DNA of 64,000 bases, from assembly GCA_036429605.1 (NCBI GenBank), contig JAVFKD010000016.1:4402001-4466000 (forward strand), written 5' to 3'. Source of the stretch: Cladobotryum mycophilum. Lineage: Eukaryota > Ascomycota > Sordariomycetes > Hypocreales > Hypocreaceae. Each line of letters opens with the position of its first letter. Within the stretch, counting starts at the first letter, position 1. The notes beneath the pieces were generated by a model. It saw only the letters and a list, made by a program, of their open reading frames with translations, ran no database searches and was not told the origin of the DNA. Below, one piece after another: positions 45,536-56,711 of this stretch. The translations under genes were made by a program, and so were the position numbers.

Positions 45536-46555
45536 TTTTGATCTTTTTACCTTTTTTTATTGCATGATCGACAGCCAACTAACCTTATATGAGACACTAG
45601 GGCTGCACGTAAAGTTACCTTTTTATACTATGGCATATCCATAGGCTGCTAGTACCCTGCATATTTTTTCTTGAACATAAACCTTATCTTGCCTTTATTG
45701 CCTTTCCTCTGCCTTTGACATCTCGCTTCTATAAACCTTGCCGCCAAAGATCATGGGGAGGAAACCATGCTATAGTCGAACAACGAAACTTTTTTTTTTG
45801 GAACCAGCCGGCTTGATTGCTTCCATGCTTCCTCCTTACTCAAACAATTATATCACCTGGCGGGAGGGAGTCGCCAAAATATTCCGCATCCGCCTCCGAG
45901 TCTGAACGTGAGACACCGCCCAGTGTATGGCCTAAGCGAGTAACTCGGAGTCGGAAAACACGGGGCGCGAGATAATGATCTCACATACAATATCGATCCG
46001 TTTTGGGTGTTTTCCAACAAGTTGCCTGTTTGGGCCATACGCCGGATCGAGGCTCACTCTCGGCCCCACTCCAGCAAAACTACGGGGCAATCTCAGTAAT
46101 CGACCCGAAAAGACTCCGCAAAGAAAAAGGTTATTGCACCAAATTGTCATCTCAAGGCAATTGGCTCATAGGGGTTTACTAGGTATCTTATTTCAAGATA
46201 TATTGAAGATTGACGTCATGTAGATAGCATAGACAGTAGACAATTAGTACAATTACTCACCACCAGCTGTCTGATACCCTGAACCATGGCATCGCCTTAC
46301 TCAGGACCGCCCCATTCATGGGCTATCCCTTGCCGCACGGGGATGTTACATCTCACCGTCGCCCAGATCTATTCCCAACATCGAATCCTACAATCCGGGT
46401 TATCCGTGTCGGGAAACACCCGGCCTTCTACAAAAGCCCATTAAATGGCCACCATCACAGCAAGAGCAGCAACCTCAGCAACAAATTATCTTTATTTGCC
46501 AGCACCGAGTCTTCTTTCATTACAAACTACTTCACCCTTACTGCCTCAGATCAAA
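45536..46555. other. 1.0-kb intergenic region upstream of cyclase copy B
   Basis: No gene supported. Frames at 45.85-46.22 kb have no recognisable family. The promoter of the downstream terpene cyclase lies in the right part. Confidence 0.5.
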
Positions 46556-48104
46556 ATGGCTTCTCAATATCAACACCTGATACTAGACATTGGCGGTGTT
46601 TTGCTTTCCTATTCTTCTGGAGCCAACACAGTCCTCCCCCCACGCACAATCAAGACCATTCTCGACTCCCCATATTGGGCTGACTATGAGAGAGGTAAAT
46701 TCTCACAGCAGCAATGCTACGAAACCGTCTGCGCAGAGTTCGGTCTGGAGCTGGACGTATGGCAAGAAGCTGTTGAGCAGCTCAAGTCAACTCTGGAGCC
46801 CAATCTGGAATTTATCGCAGCGGTGCGAGAAATAAAGACGAGCTATCCCAACCTTTGCATTCATGCACTCAGCAACTTGTCGGCTCCCGACTTTGAACAC
46901 CTCAAGCCTGCTGTTACGCAATGGGGTATCTTTGACAGCATCATTACATCGTCCTCTATTGGACAGCGCAAGCCTGACATGGCAGCGTACCGACTAGCCC
47001 TCGAGGCTATCGGTGCCGAAACGCAATCTGTCGTCTTTGTTGATGACATGTTGGAGAATATTTTGATGGCACACTCGTTAGGTATTCGAGCGGTTCACTT
47101 CAAAAACACATTAAAGGTTATACAGCAGCTACATAACCTCCTCGGCGACCCCGTCAGCAGAGGACTTGACTTTCTACACCAGAGAGCCAAGAATCTGGTT
47201 TCTGACACTAGCAAGGGAGTCGCAATTAAGGACAACCTCACCCAGCTCTTGGTGCTTCAATGTATTGGAAAGCAGTAAGTTCCTAAGAAAAGGCCACCTA
47301 AAGCTTTCCTTCACATACTGATTACAAATCCAGCGACCTTGTGGATCTCGAGGACAGCGGGCCTACATGGCAATTCTTCATTGGAGAACGTACGTTTACT
47401 GATGCAAAGTTTCCAAATGATTCCGATACTACTTCTCTTGCCCACGCCGTCTTTGACTTTGACGAAGACCGGAAGCGAGTTGCCATGGACACGATCATGC
47501 AATATGTGACTCCTGATGGGTACCCATCGGTAATGACACAGTCTCCTATCACGCTTCAAGACTTCTCATGGCTAACTTGGTACAATTTTAGGCTTATCAT
47601 GATCACAAGCGACCTCGCATGTGCCCCGTGGTCTGCGCCAATGTTTTCCGATTCTTCGCCCTCAACGGCCAGGCTGCAAGACTCCAGTCCACCCATGACT
47701 ACCTGGTGCGCATATTAGATACTCAAGCCTATGAGTTTGGTACTCGATATTACTTGAACCACGACTGGATGCTCTATTTCCTCGCCGATCTGTGTGGCAG
47801 GCGTTCTGATCCAGAGCTCAGTGAGATCAGAGACAAAGTCACGACTCAGCTCAAACGCCGGATTGGAATCGATAAAGATGTTCTGGGGGCTGCTATGAGG
47901 CTTCTAGCCTCTCAGTCTCTGGGCCTGGCGAACCCGGAGGATCTGAAAACGTTGCTGAAGACGCAGCAGGTGGATGGAGGGTGGGAAGTCGCGTGGCTGT
48001 GGAACTATGGGCAAGTGGATGTTCAAGTTGGTAGCAGGGCGGTTCCAACTGCCATGGCTGTGAGGGGAATTGCAACTGCGCTTGGAAGAGAGCTTACAAC
48101 ATAA
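46556..48104 (+). CDS. HAD-like/class II terpene cyclase fusion, drimane-synthase type (copy B)
   Basis: Three exons, join(46556..47274, 47334..47529, 47592..48104), 475 residues; introns of 59 and 62 nt in phases 2 and 0, at the same places as in copy A. The frame is open to 46445, but ATG 46556 (MASQYQHLILDIGG) aligns with the start of copy A and has a good context. HAD motifs: Asp11 with Gly13 in place of the second Asp, Ser106, Lys139, Asp163-Asp164. The cyclase acid motif is DSDTT (269-273), and a QW-like QQVDGGW follows near the C-terminus. Expected reaction: protonation-initiated cyclisation of farnesyl diphosphate to a drimanyl skeleton; phosphate removal may need another enzyme. An oxidase, an ATP-grasp enzyme and a P450 lie within 10 kb. 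Confidence 0.88.
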
Positions 48105-48311
48105 GGGCAAATAAGTATTAGCGGAGTGGATGGCATTGTCTTAGTATAATGCGTAAAAAATAGTTAAGAATGTCAACATGTCTGTTTTGGAAATCCGACT
48201 TGGATAGCAAAAACATAAGAAAGTAAAGGATATGTACGTCTTGAAGAGCCGTACAAATAAAATAGTTTTATAGACAACATATGAATTTTGTCGTTTGCTT
48301 CAAAAGCCATT

Positions 48312-50287
48312 TTACAGGCCGGCTACACCCCACCCATTTGCCGCTGTGTAATGCTTTAATGGGGAAGTGCCTTTGAGCTTGTCATAATGTTTGCGCTTAC
48401 CACACAGTTGCACGCCATCATATTTGATACAGCGGTTTTGTAGTTTGGCCGCCACCTCGGCGCCGGCCGCCTGGCCCTCGAACCACGCCCCGTGCAGGAG
48501 GCCAAAGAACTCGGTGCTCGTGGCCTCACCCGCGAACCATAATCTGCCAACATTGGCGCGCAGGTTCTGGTGCGTCTCCAGTGTCGTGCCTGCAGGCCAG
48601 TTGCTGTAGCTCCCGTATGCCCAAGGCACTTGCGTCCATCGCTCATAAGTAAAAGCTGTGGGCTCAGGAATCGTTGCGTTGGGGAACATCTCACGCAGGA
48701 CGGCCAGGCACTCGGCCTTGGTCTCCTCGTCGGTCTGTTGTTCGACACGGTATGCCTCGTCGGCAACGACGGTGGCGAAGATGATGTTGGAGTTGGGTAA
48801 GAAACCCTCGGTTGAGAGGGACTGCCACACTGGGTAGTAACCACGAGTAGTGGGTGAGGCGTAAAGGAAGAACTGCTTATCCTTAGGCCAGAAGGTATCG
48901 TCGAATTGCAGGAAGATCTTTGTGAAGGTGCCCATTGCAAACTTGGCTATAGATTCTTGCTTCCACTGAGGCAGCTCCGGCTTGAAGGTGACCACGTTGT
49001 TCTGTAGGACGCCTAGGGAGAAAGTGCAGATAGCGTACTTAGCCTCGACACAACTTCCATCAGAGTTGTAGATAGTAACGTTGTCGTTGGAATAGGTAAT
49101 GTTAGTCACTTGGGTATTAAGCAGCAGTCGGCTATCGTTAGCCGTGAGGAAAGTCGCCGCCTCTTGCTTAAAGATGTAACTGTAACCACGCGAATCGACG
49201 ACAAGGTTGCTATAATCGTCGGACTCGCTGGAGGCGCCGCTACTGCCATCAAGTCCAAAGATGAAGGATGATTGTTCAGGAGGGAAGGCGTACTCAAAGT
49301 CTGCACACAATCCCTAGTGAGTTCAAGTCCTCTATCATAGTCAAGCACGGTGCCTTTACTTACCCCAGCTCCACCAGTCCACTACCTGCCGGAACATGTC
49401 ATTGTGCCTGGGGTTCCATCCCGCAAGGGCAAGTCCAGCACGGACAGTCTGGTCCTGCAAGTTTTTCTTCCGACGAACGCTGGAACTAGCAGAAGCCTTG
49501 GTGAAAGACTCTTCATACTCGTCCAAGAGATCGCTGTAGTCTGTGAAACCTGTTTCGTTATATGTCAGGATGGAGCTGGTGTTAGAGTACGTGTTTGCGA
49601 GATTGTATTTCTGGGCCTGCTCGTTCAAAAATGGGTAAGTAACTACACATCCATAAGACTTCAGATTCTATCTTCAACTTACCAAGGCCCAAATAGGATT
49701 TTCTACAGTGAGTATTAGCAATTGGAAAGGAAATATACAAGCACGGAGGATTTACCAAACGAGTCATCGCCTAGACCTTCAATCTATATACAATGATAGT
49801 ATGTTAGTGATATTGCCAGTTTTCAAGACGCAGCTTTCGCGACGCAGGTGGGATCTCTGTACCCAGTTGGCACCGTACTCGATAACATACGGAGTACCAT
49901 TCGCCTGCTTTCCAAAGTTGGTTTGGTAGACACGCCCACCAAGGGTATCGCGATACTCGATGATAACAAAGTCGGAGATTGAGGCGTTTCTTAGTGCTTG
50001 CTAAGATAAGGGTCAGTCTAGTATTGAAAATAGTGTATTTTCATATTGGTGTCAGGGGTACGGGTACTTGCAGCCGCGGTAATACCGGCTATCCCTCCTC
50101 CCCTAGATGGATGTAAGTAGAGGAAGATCACACGTCCCCATGATGTATTAGGCATTACTCACAAGATGGCGACTGTTGTCTGCTTACATGCTGAAGAAGG
50201 TCCATGTACAGCAAGTACAGCGAGGGAGAACTCGACGCCCCACACCAGAACAGCGGCAATGACACTTAGCGAGCTCCTCAAAGCCAT
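48312..50287 (-). CDS. Secreted FAD-dependent polyamine/amine oxidase
   Basis: Seven exons, complement(48312..49300, 49364..49616, 49683..49702, 49756..49783, 49863..50000, 50072..50102, 50163..50287), 527 residues. Three microexons (31, 28 and 20 nt) are needed, and the second intron starts with GC (GCAAGT) instead of GT. A hydrophobic leader (MALRSSLSVIAAVLVWG) looks like a signal peptide. The FAD Rossmann motif ILGGGIAGITAA (about 41-52), then EYRDTLGGRVY, NPIWALAQKYNL, WWSWDFEYAFPPE, and the C-terminal FAD segment GRLWFAGEATSTEFFGLLHGAW identify a flavin amine oxidase of the polyamine oxidase type. These oxidise a secondary or primary amine and yield an aldehyde and hydrogen peroxide, probably outside the cell or in the secretory pathway. 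It is convergent with cyclase copy B (207 bases apart). A pathway role is inferred only from position. Confidence 0.87.
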
Positions 50288-51359
50288 TGTTACACTTGTC
50301 TTGACAGAGGAAACAATAACAGCCAGGCTCTTTACATTAAATGCTAAGCGTTGAGTATCATGACCGAGATTATCCCCCCTGTTAAACAGAGCCCTTTCAT
50401 ATACACAGTAGACGTGGAACGGCGTGGTGTAGCGCCAAGACGACTACTGCAACACGGTGTGACTCATATGAAAGGACATGTGCAAACATGGATTGTACCC
50501 TGCTACCCTTATTGAAAACAGTTAGAACATACATAAAATATAAAAATGGGAAAATAAATCTCCTCATGATTCTAATTCGCAAACAGGACTTGGATATTGT
50601 ACTCTCAACATACAGTATACATAAAAGACAAGTATCTAGCTGTAGCAAGAGATTAAAGAATAAAGTCTTTAGTACAATTATTTGTTTGTGTACCTAGTCA
50701 AGAAAGGAAATATTTAGATTATTAATCTTTGATTAATAAAGCAACCAAGTGGTATAACTAAGTAGTAACATTCGGATCTGATCCGGCCATTTGTATTCCA
50801 AAGTGTTTTATCTAGCTTAGCGCACCGTTTAAACTTTACACTTTATGTTAGGATTGATGGAATAATCCAGGGGTAGTAACGTTGTGGGTAGGTCAATGCA
50901 CATGTCTTGCTCAGCCCTGTCATGTCCGTCAAAGCGGTCGGAAATGGAGTGGGAGTGGGAGAACTTTTGTCTCCTGTTACGGCCTATCGCTCACTTGCTG
51001 CAAATCACGCAGTTAACTGATAGAGCCTCGGCTAACCATAGTGGAACAGGAGTGTGCACAGCCTCTAAAAGGTGGTTCAGAATCAAGCGGAAACCTGCCT
51101 TTTAGAGTTATGTACATTCGGATTAGTAAGGTTAGTTTTAAAGAAGAGTAGGTATGGATCTCAGTTACTTCTTAGTCCTATTAGAGTAAAATAACAAATT
51201 TGATAATATAGAGTGCTGTTGTCAGGAACTAAAAGGAGTCACGGGACTCAGAGCGTGATATTACTTGTATATATATAAGCTGAAGGCATACTCCAGCGGG
51301 GAGGAAGGTCAGGGATCAATACAGTTCTATCATCACCCCTAACCAGAGAGGCTGGCGCA
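50288..51359. other. 1.1-kb AT-rich intergenic region
   Basis: Divergent promoter region between the amine oxidase and the ATP-grasp gene. No gene seen. A TATATATATAAG tract near 51.27 kb lies about 85 bases upstream of the ATP-grasp ATG and may be a TATA element. Confidence 0.55.
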
Positions 51360-52741
51360 ATGGCTTCCATCGCTCCCATCATTTTGGACTACACGTTGCA
51401 TGATCTATACGCTCTGGACGGCGACGGGGCAACCCCCTGGCGCAGGTCTATCATCCCCTGCCAACGCCCATCTACGGCTTGCCCTCATCGGCCAAGTTTA
51501 CCTACCACACCGGATTTCAGGTCGGGAAAACGACTGCGGACCCTTCCGGGGAGCTAAACCTAAAAATACGCCCGCAGCGATTCGTTTTCTCAGCCGGCAA
51601 GATGCCCGTTGTCATCTTTGGCCTGGACTCCTCCTCGCCGGACCCGGACACAATTCCGGCGGACCATGCCGAGGTGTATCGGACCCTGTCCCAATTACGC
51701 CATGACCAGCAACCCATCGTTAGTATTGTAACGGATCTGGATCAGCTTCAATTGGCTCCAGATACTCGCATCGCCGTGAAAATGCCAGACGACTGCTTGT
51801 TGCATCTGCCTCATGTCGTTGACGCCGACGTACATTATGAGCTATTATCGAAGCGCGCTCTGGCTCGGTCTGGCTTGCCAACACCGTCCTCGACCGTTAT
51901 TGATGTGCTTCTGCAACCGGAGCAAGTCCATGACCCCGTCAACCTTGAGGGCGAAGTCTCCCGTATGACAAGCTACTTCGATGTGCACCCCCTGCCCTTC
52001 GTGGTAAAGCTCAATCAGTCAATTGGAGGGAAGGGCGCCATACCAGTGCACTCTGAGGCAGACAGGACGCGAATAAAGGCCATCGTCAGCGCCCACCTGC
52101 GAGGCATGCTCCCACACATCAACGCTGCCAATCATCATCTGCATCCGTGCTCCTTGGTGCTCCAGGATTATGTGGCCGGCCCCACCGCCATGAGCCTTTC
52201 GCTGTTTGTGACACAAAAGGGACGCGCCATCTTTGTCGTTTGTAGTGAACAAGAGTTTGACGAAAAGGGCCACTGGATTGCCGGTTCAGTCTCGTATGCG
52301 GATCAAGAGGCCATGCGCCAGAGATATGCTCGGTGCATGGAAGAGACAGCCCAGTTTCTGCATCAAAAAGGCTACTACGGGCCTGCAGGAATAGACATCA
52401 TGACTGATGCATCAGGGGCGCAGTACATTGTAGATATCAACCCCCGCATGACGACGTCCTATCACCTGGGGCAGCTTGCGGGTCACTTTGTGCGGCGGGG
52501 GCTGAGTAAAGCCACGGTGATCAAGGACCACTTTCCATGCTCTAGAACCATCTTTGAGGAGACATTTCTACCTGAACTGCAGGATGGGAGTCTGGTTGTT
52601 ACTGGCTGGGCGCGTAATGAGTCGCTGTCGCTGAGCCAGGGGACTGTCACGGTCGGCGGATGCGACGAGTTGGAGGTCGAGAGCTTGCTTGCCAGGGTCC
52701 ACGCTCATGTCCTACCTCTGAGTGCTTTTTGCAAGAAGTAA
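51360..52741 (+). pseudogene. ATP-grasp ligase-like protein, one -1 frameshift near the start
   Basis: The start MASIAPIILDYTLHDLYALDG continues in another frame as NPLAQVYHPLPTPIYGL and then stays open to 52741. One extra base at G4 (51426-51429) or C5 (51433-51437) would restore about 460 codons; no intron signal explains the change. The body is an ATP-grasp fold: VVKLNQSIGGKGAIPV (nucleotide-binding Lys and Gly-rich loop), SLVLQDYVAGPTAMSLSLFV, then GYYGPAGIDIMTD and IVDINPRMTTSYH with the metal-binding Asp/Asn-Pro-Arg. ATP-grasp enzymes activate a carboxylate as acylphosphate and join it to an amine or thiol. It may be intact in the real genome if the shift is a base-call error. Substrate unknown; position next to an oxidase and P450 suggests tailoring. 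Confidence 0.78.
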
Positions 52742-53277
52742 CGTATGTAATTCAAGTACGGTAACGCGTTCAGCTCACATCAAGCGCCGCAGGCATCTAC
52801 AGCCGGTTGATCAACCCAATTGGGTGCAGGTTACCTGCCTGAGTTGAGACCAGCGCTTTTCTTTCAGCCAAATGAATTAGACCTAGGGCATTGATGTGCC
52901 CATGTGGCGATACAGATATCCTTATTAGCATGTATACCTTTGTTCAAACATATCTCGTGTGAAATCCTATGCATGGTTTGTCTGGCATCTACATCGGTTG
53001 CTGGTTTAGGCAGTTGGATGACCCCTGTGACAAAATCAGCGGGCTGGCAGCCCCATACACGGAACTTTCTGCTCGCCAGCCGTAATTGTCATTATTCTTC
53101 TCCTCGCTCCTATTTTCACGTACGCACCCCCTTGATATTCATCTTCAGGTCCCCGAGTTCCTGATCCGGTGCTAAGCCGGCCGAGCACAGTTTAAGACAG
53201 CGTAGACTGGACGTCGAACGGTTGTGCTCAAGGGCGACCATATTTCGCACAGTGGGGCAATATTTGACCTGATGTTG
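52742..53277. other. Intergenic region, 0.5 kb
   Basis: 3' flanks of two convergent genes. No feature seen. Confidence 0.5.
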
Positions 53278-54098
53278 TTACTCATACATATAATAGCAGA
53301 GGCTCCTAACGTCTTTTTTGTCCTTCTCCTCCAGCTCCCAGTTGGTGGCCCGCTCAATGATTGCCTGTAGTCTTATTCCGTCTCTCCATGCCATAGCAAC
53401 CTTGAAACCTTTGAATAGACTATAAGAAAGCACGGGGATGCTAAGTAACCTAATCCACCGCATTGGGAAGAATTGAAGGACAGTAGCCCTGAGATTGCGC
53501 AAGTGTTAGTCAACCAGGATGAAGATGTGCTTTTATCTTTTATGATGGTAAGAGGAATGGCTTGAATGTGGTAAATAGTACTTACATAACGAACACGAAG
53601 GGCCCTGAGGTGCGAAGGGATCTCAGTGCTTCCCTGTGCTTCAATCTCACTGGTTCAAGGAGATTGTTCAACTCGACGATGAGTCGGTCTCTAACGTTGA
53701 TCAAGGACCAAAAGTCTAGAGGGGCGGCATTTGGTCCACTTTCTGTAATCTCTGCATCATTTCGTCAGTCAGAAAAGTATAGTGTGAAGACAGTAGGCCA
53801 TGGCACCTAAACCGCTGAGGAGATCCTTAGGTTCAATGCCCGATTTGCGTGCTGAGTCAATATATTGCAGATATTGGTCCATCAGAAAATCCACAGATTT
53901 TCGGCATGCCGCGAAGTGTTGTCTAGGGCTCTCAGAGTCACCCTCGTTACTGTAGGCCCTATTTTCTACCGAGCCCAAACTTCGAGGGCTTTCCCACGAC
54001 TGTTGGGGCTGCAATGGCTCCAGATCTCCGCTGCGGGTGGCCTCGTTGAGAACGCAGTCCGTGTTGGCAAATGTGCCAACTTTGTTGTCGCGCTCCAT
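53278..54098 (-). CDS. Unknown small protein with one likely membrane segment
   Basis: Three exons, complement(53278..53488, 53586..53751, 53807..54098), 222 residues. Intron 1 (55 nt) has G|GTGCCA, a CTGAC branch site and GATGCAG; intron 2 (97 nt) has AT|GTAAGT and ATCTCAG. Reading phase is kept throughout. Residues 40-170 look helical and charged (CRKSVDFLMDQYLQYIDSAR, DFWSLINVRDRLIVELNNLL). A hydrophobic stretch WIRLLSIPVLSYSLFKGFKVA near 175-195 may span a membrane. I do not recognise the family. It is divergently transcribed from the membrane-protein gene that starts about 150 bases away, so the two may share a promoter and act together. Confidence 0.65.
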
Positions 54099-54248
54099 AT
54101 GGTGTGAACAGGATCGTGTCTAGAATCTCAGGAATTGAGATATTCAGCAATTTTGATAATTCAGACGTGAAAATGAATGCCACTTCAAAGTATGAATCAT
54201 CAGCGGGGATTAAACGATCAAATTTGGCCGAGTTGAAGATGATGGGCT

Positions 54249-56572
54249 ATGCTTTACGAAGGCCGGCTGTGTGGATGGAGAGGGGAAGGCCTCCCGCATA
54301 TTTTGGCAGAAATCCAAGGGTTGTTAAGCGCCTTGCTGATCCTTCTTCAGCGCACACTCATGCACGCCGCGTATGAGGCTGGGGCTGGCCACCCAATTAC
54401 CCATAGCTACACCACTGCACCAGACGCCACTTTCTCGGAGTGGTCCCCGTGATGTCTTGTTAGTCGTTCTGCCTGCACTCACCATGAGACAAATGGTTGC
54501 CTTATTTCCTAATGAATTGAGCTGATATGCCCCCCTGACTGTGAGAGCCTTGTGTGGCTTAGGTGCACAGCTGCGTCAAACAGAGGGCCGAATATCCGCA
54601 AAATTTACATCGAATGCTATGCCGAGGGTCGACCTGCTCCACGCAATGTCAGCCAGCTGTTTGCAGAATTCCTCAACACAGATGATAGGCGAATTCCCGA
54701 CTGGCGTTTCTCCCCAGGGGCACTTCCGGTGTCTCACAAAGCTCATCGAAACATCTTTCCAGTTCGGGTATGCTTCAAAGTCGTTCCTAGTCCTCGAAAA
54801 CGACTGAAAGACATTGTTACTCATCAAATATCCTATAGATATGCGCTCAACGTACACCTCAAGATGGAGAGACTGCTGCAACCGAAGACGAAGACTACCA
54901 AGATCTTAAAGCCATCCTCCGCGATCAGGTCTCCGGTTTCTTTCTAAACCACAATAAGAAACCACTCTTACTACGACTTTCGACGACAGACGAAGACGAC
55001 ACCACCGCGACGAGATACAGTGGGGTAGAGCTAGCGAAAGGATTTTTGGGCACTAGAAAGGAAGACGACATGATAAGAAGTAAATTTGGCTGGGGAGAGC
55101 CGATATGCGAAGTGTAAGTCTAGGATTTCTCTGCATCGGAAAAGTAAAGTCCTTAAACTCCTTCACGTCTTCTATTTGCACTACAAGTATATATTAAGAT
55201 CTTACTGACGTTATGGATGCTCCATTTCAGCCTCTTCACTGTTGGTGCTATCGGGGTAGCCGCATATATCGTCTACGTCGGGATAAAGAAGTTCAATGGA
55301 AAAAGTGCTGCAACTGATCCTTCAATCAGCTCCCAAGAATCTCCACCCCCAATTGAACCTGGACAGAACAAAGATGAAGAAAATATAGCCAAAGGAAGCA
55401 ATAACCAGGCTGAAACAACATCAGGATCGGTAGGAAATTCCCGCCCATATCACCTTCCCCTCGAACTGCCTTCCTAACCGGAAATCAAGGGAAACTTTAG
55501 TGAGAAATTATCAATTCCCCCTTGGGATCAGAGGAGAACCGAACGAATTGCAGAAGGGAGGGGCGAGCTCAAAAAAACTATCTTGCAAGTCAAGGAGAAA
55601 TGGGATGAGTTGAACACCAGAATGAGTGCCATAACCTCATCAAACAGTCATGGTAAGTCAGAACACTATTCCTTTGTGGTTAGGGAATTAGGTTCCTATT
55701 GTGCTCGAGGTGGTTCTTCAGTCTCGGGCTTCAGTGACCATGCCCCATGCTTGAATATGTCTCGCCGCCCCCTCCCCCTAGGTATATGAATGAGTATCCA
55801 GAGGTTTCACAACAAACATCGCCATGCGCAAGACAGAGTCCACTATCAGCAGGCTAATTGAACATTACTATAGATAAGATATCACATCAGGATTGTTTAG
55901 AGCTCATACAGCTCATAACGAACTCGTCCGATCCGGGAGTGGCAAACAAGGACGCACTAAACCAACTCGCTCCCCTGCTCGAAAAAACGTACTCCAGGGA
56001 AAAGAAGACATTGCATACCCTCGCTGCCGGGGTTGGTGGATGCGTAACTGTATACACCATCATGGCATGTCTTATGGCGTCACCTCCTGGTTTGCTCCTT
56101 GGTGCGGCGTGGCTTAGTAGTCATCTCCTTGCAGCGGGTTGCATAGGTGGTGGAGGAGCTATGACAGCCGGTGTTTGCAATCATATGCGGGCTATCAATT
56201 CCAAACAGTGCAAAATGATAGATGAAGGTAGGTCTGAGGTCTACCCTCGACTCACATCAGAGGGAGGCTTTGAAGCAGCTATAGTCCGATGCTAATCAGT
56301 GTTACCCAGTCAATTCTAATGACATTAGAAGAATGAAGGAAAAAGAAAATCTTGTACGCTGGCTTGTGGTGAATCTACTTGACGAAGGCGAATTTAAAGG
56401 AACCAAGGAGGAAGAGCGCGCCAAAATATACCAAACACTAGGGATTCAGCCTCATTTAGTTGCTACGCAGAGCTATCAGAAGGCAGGGCTGAAGACAGCA
56501 TGGGAAGCGTACTCTGATGCAACAACAAAGTACTTGAAGAGTTGCAAAGCGCTAACAGAGAGTGCTGCGTAA
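54249..56572 (+). CDS. Unknown multi-exon membrane protein
   Basis: Proposed exons: 54249..54370, 54563..54767, 54839..55113, 55231..55429, 55490..55652, 55874..56227 and 56310..56572, 526 residues; phases agree at every junction. Exons 2-7 are well supported by GTATGC, GTAAGT, GTAGGA and GTAGGT donors and CTAAC/CTAAT branch sites. The first exon is a guess (donor GTATGA, 192-nt intron). An apparent stop at 55475 is removed by the intron 55430-55489. Features: acidic EDEDYQDLKAIL (about 125), a membrane segment LFTVGAIGVAAYIVYVG (about 202-218), a charged Ser/Gln linker, a coiled-coil-like KKTILQVKEKWDELNTRM, then a long Gly/Ala-rich hydrophobic hairpin (about 352-405) and a helical tail. The glycine-rich hairpin recalls pore- or membrane-inserting proteins, but no family was recognised. 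Confidence 0.6.
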
Positions 56573-56711
56573 AAAGATCTTGCTGAGATAACTAGAGAAA
56601 GTGTGACAGTGATGGCTAGTAACCATTTGTGCGGCATCTTACTGTAGCCACGCCTTGTTATATACACAACTCATACGCCAAGTTTAGACCTTTTCTTAGA
56701 CTAAAACATTC

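Noticed and set aside
54071..54183. Upstream ATG at 54183 as the start of the 53278-54098 gene
   Set aside because: It is in another frame from the first exon, and no GT-AG intron between them keeps the frame.
55475..55477. In-frame stop in the membrane-protein gene
   Set aside because: It lies inside a 60-nt intron (55430-55489) with donor GTAGGA, branch site CCTAAC and acceptor AAG, phase 0 on both sides, so it is not a nonsense mutation.
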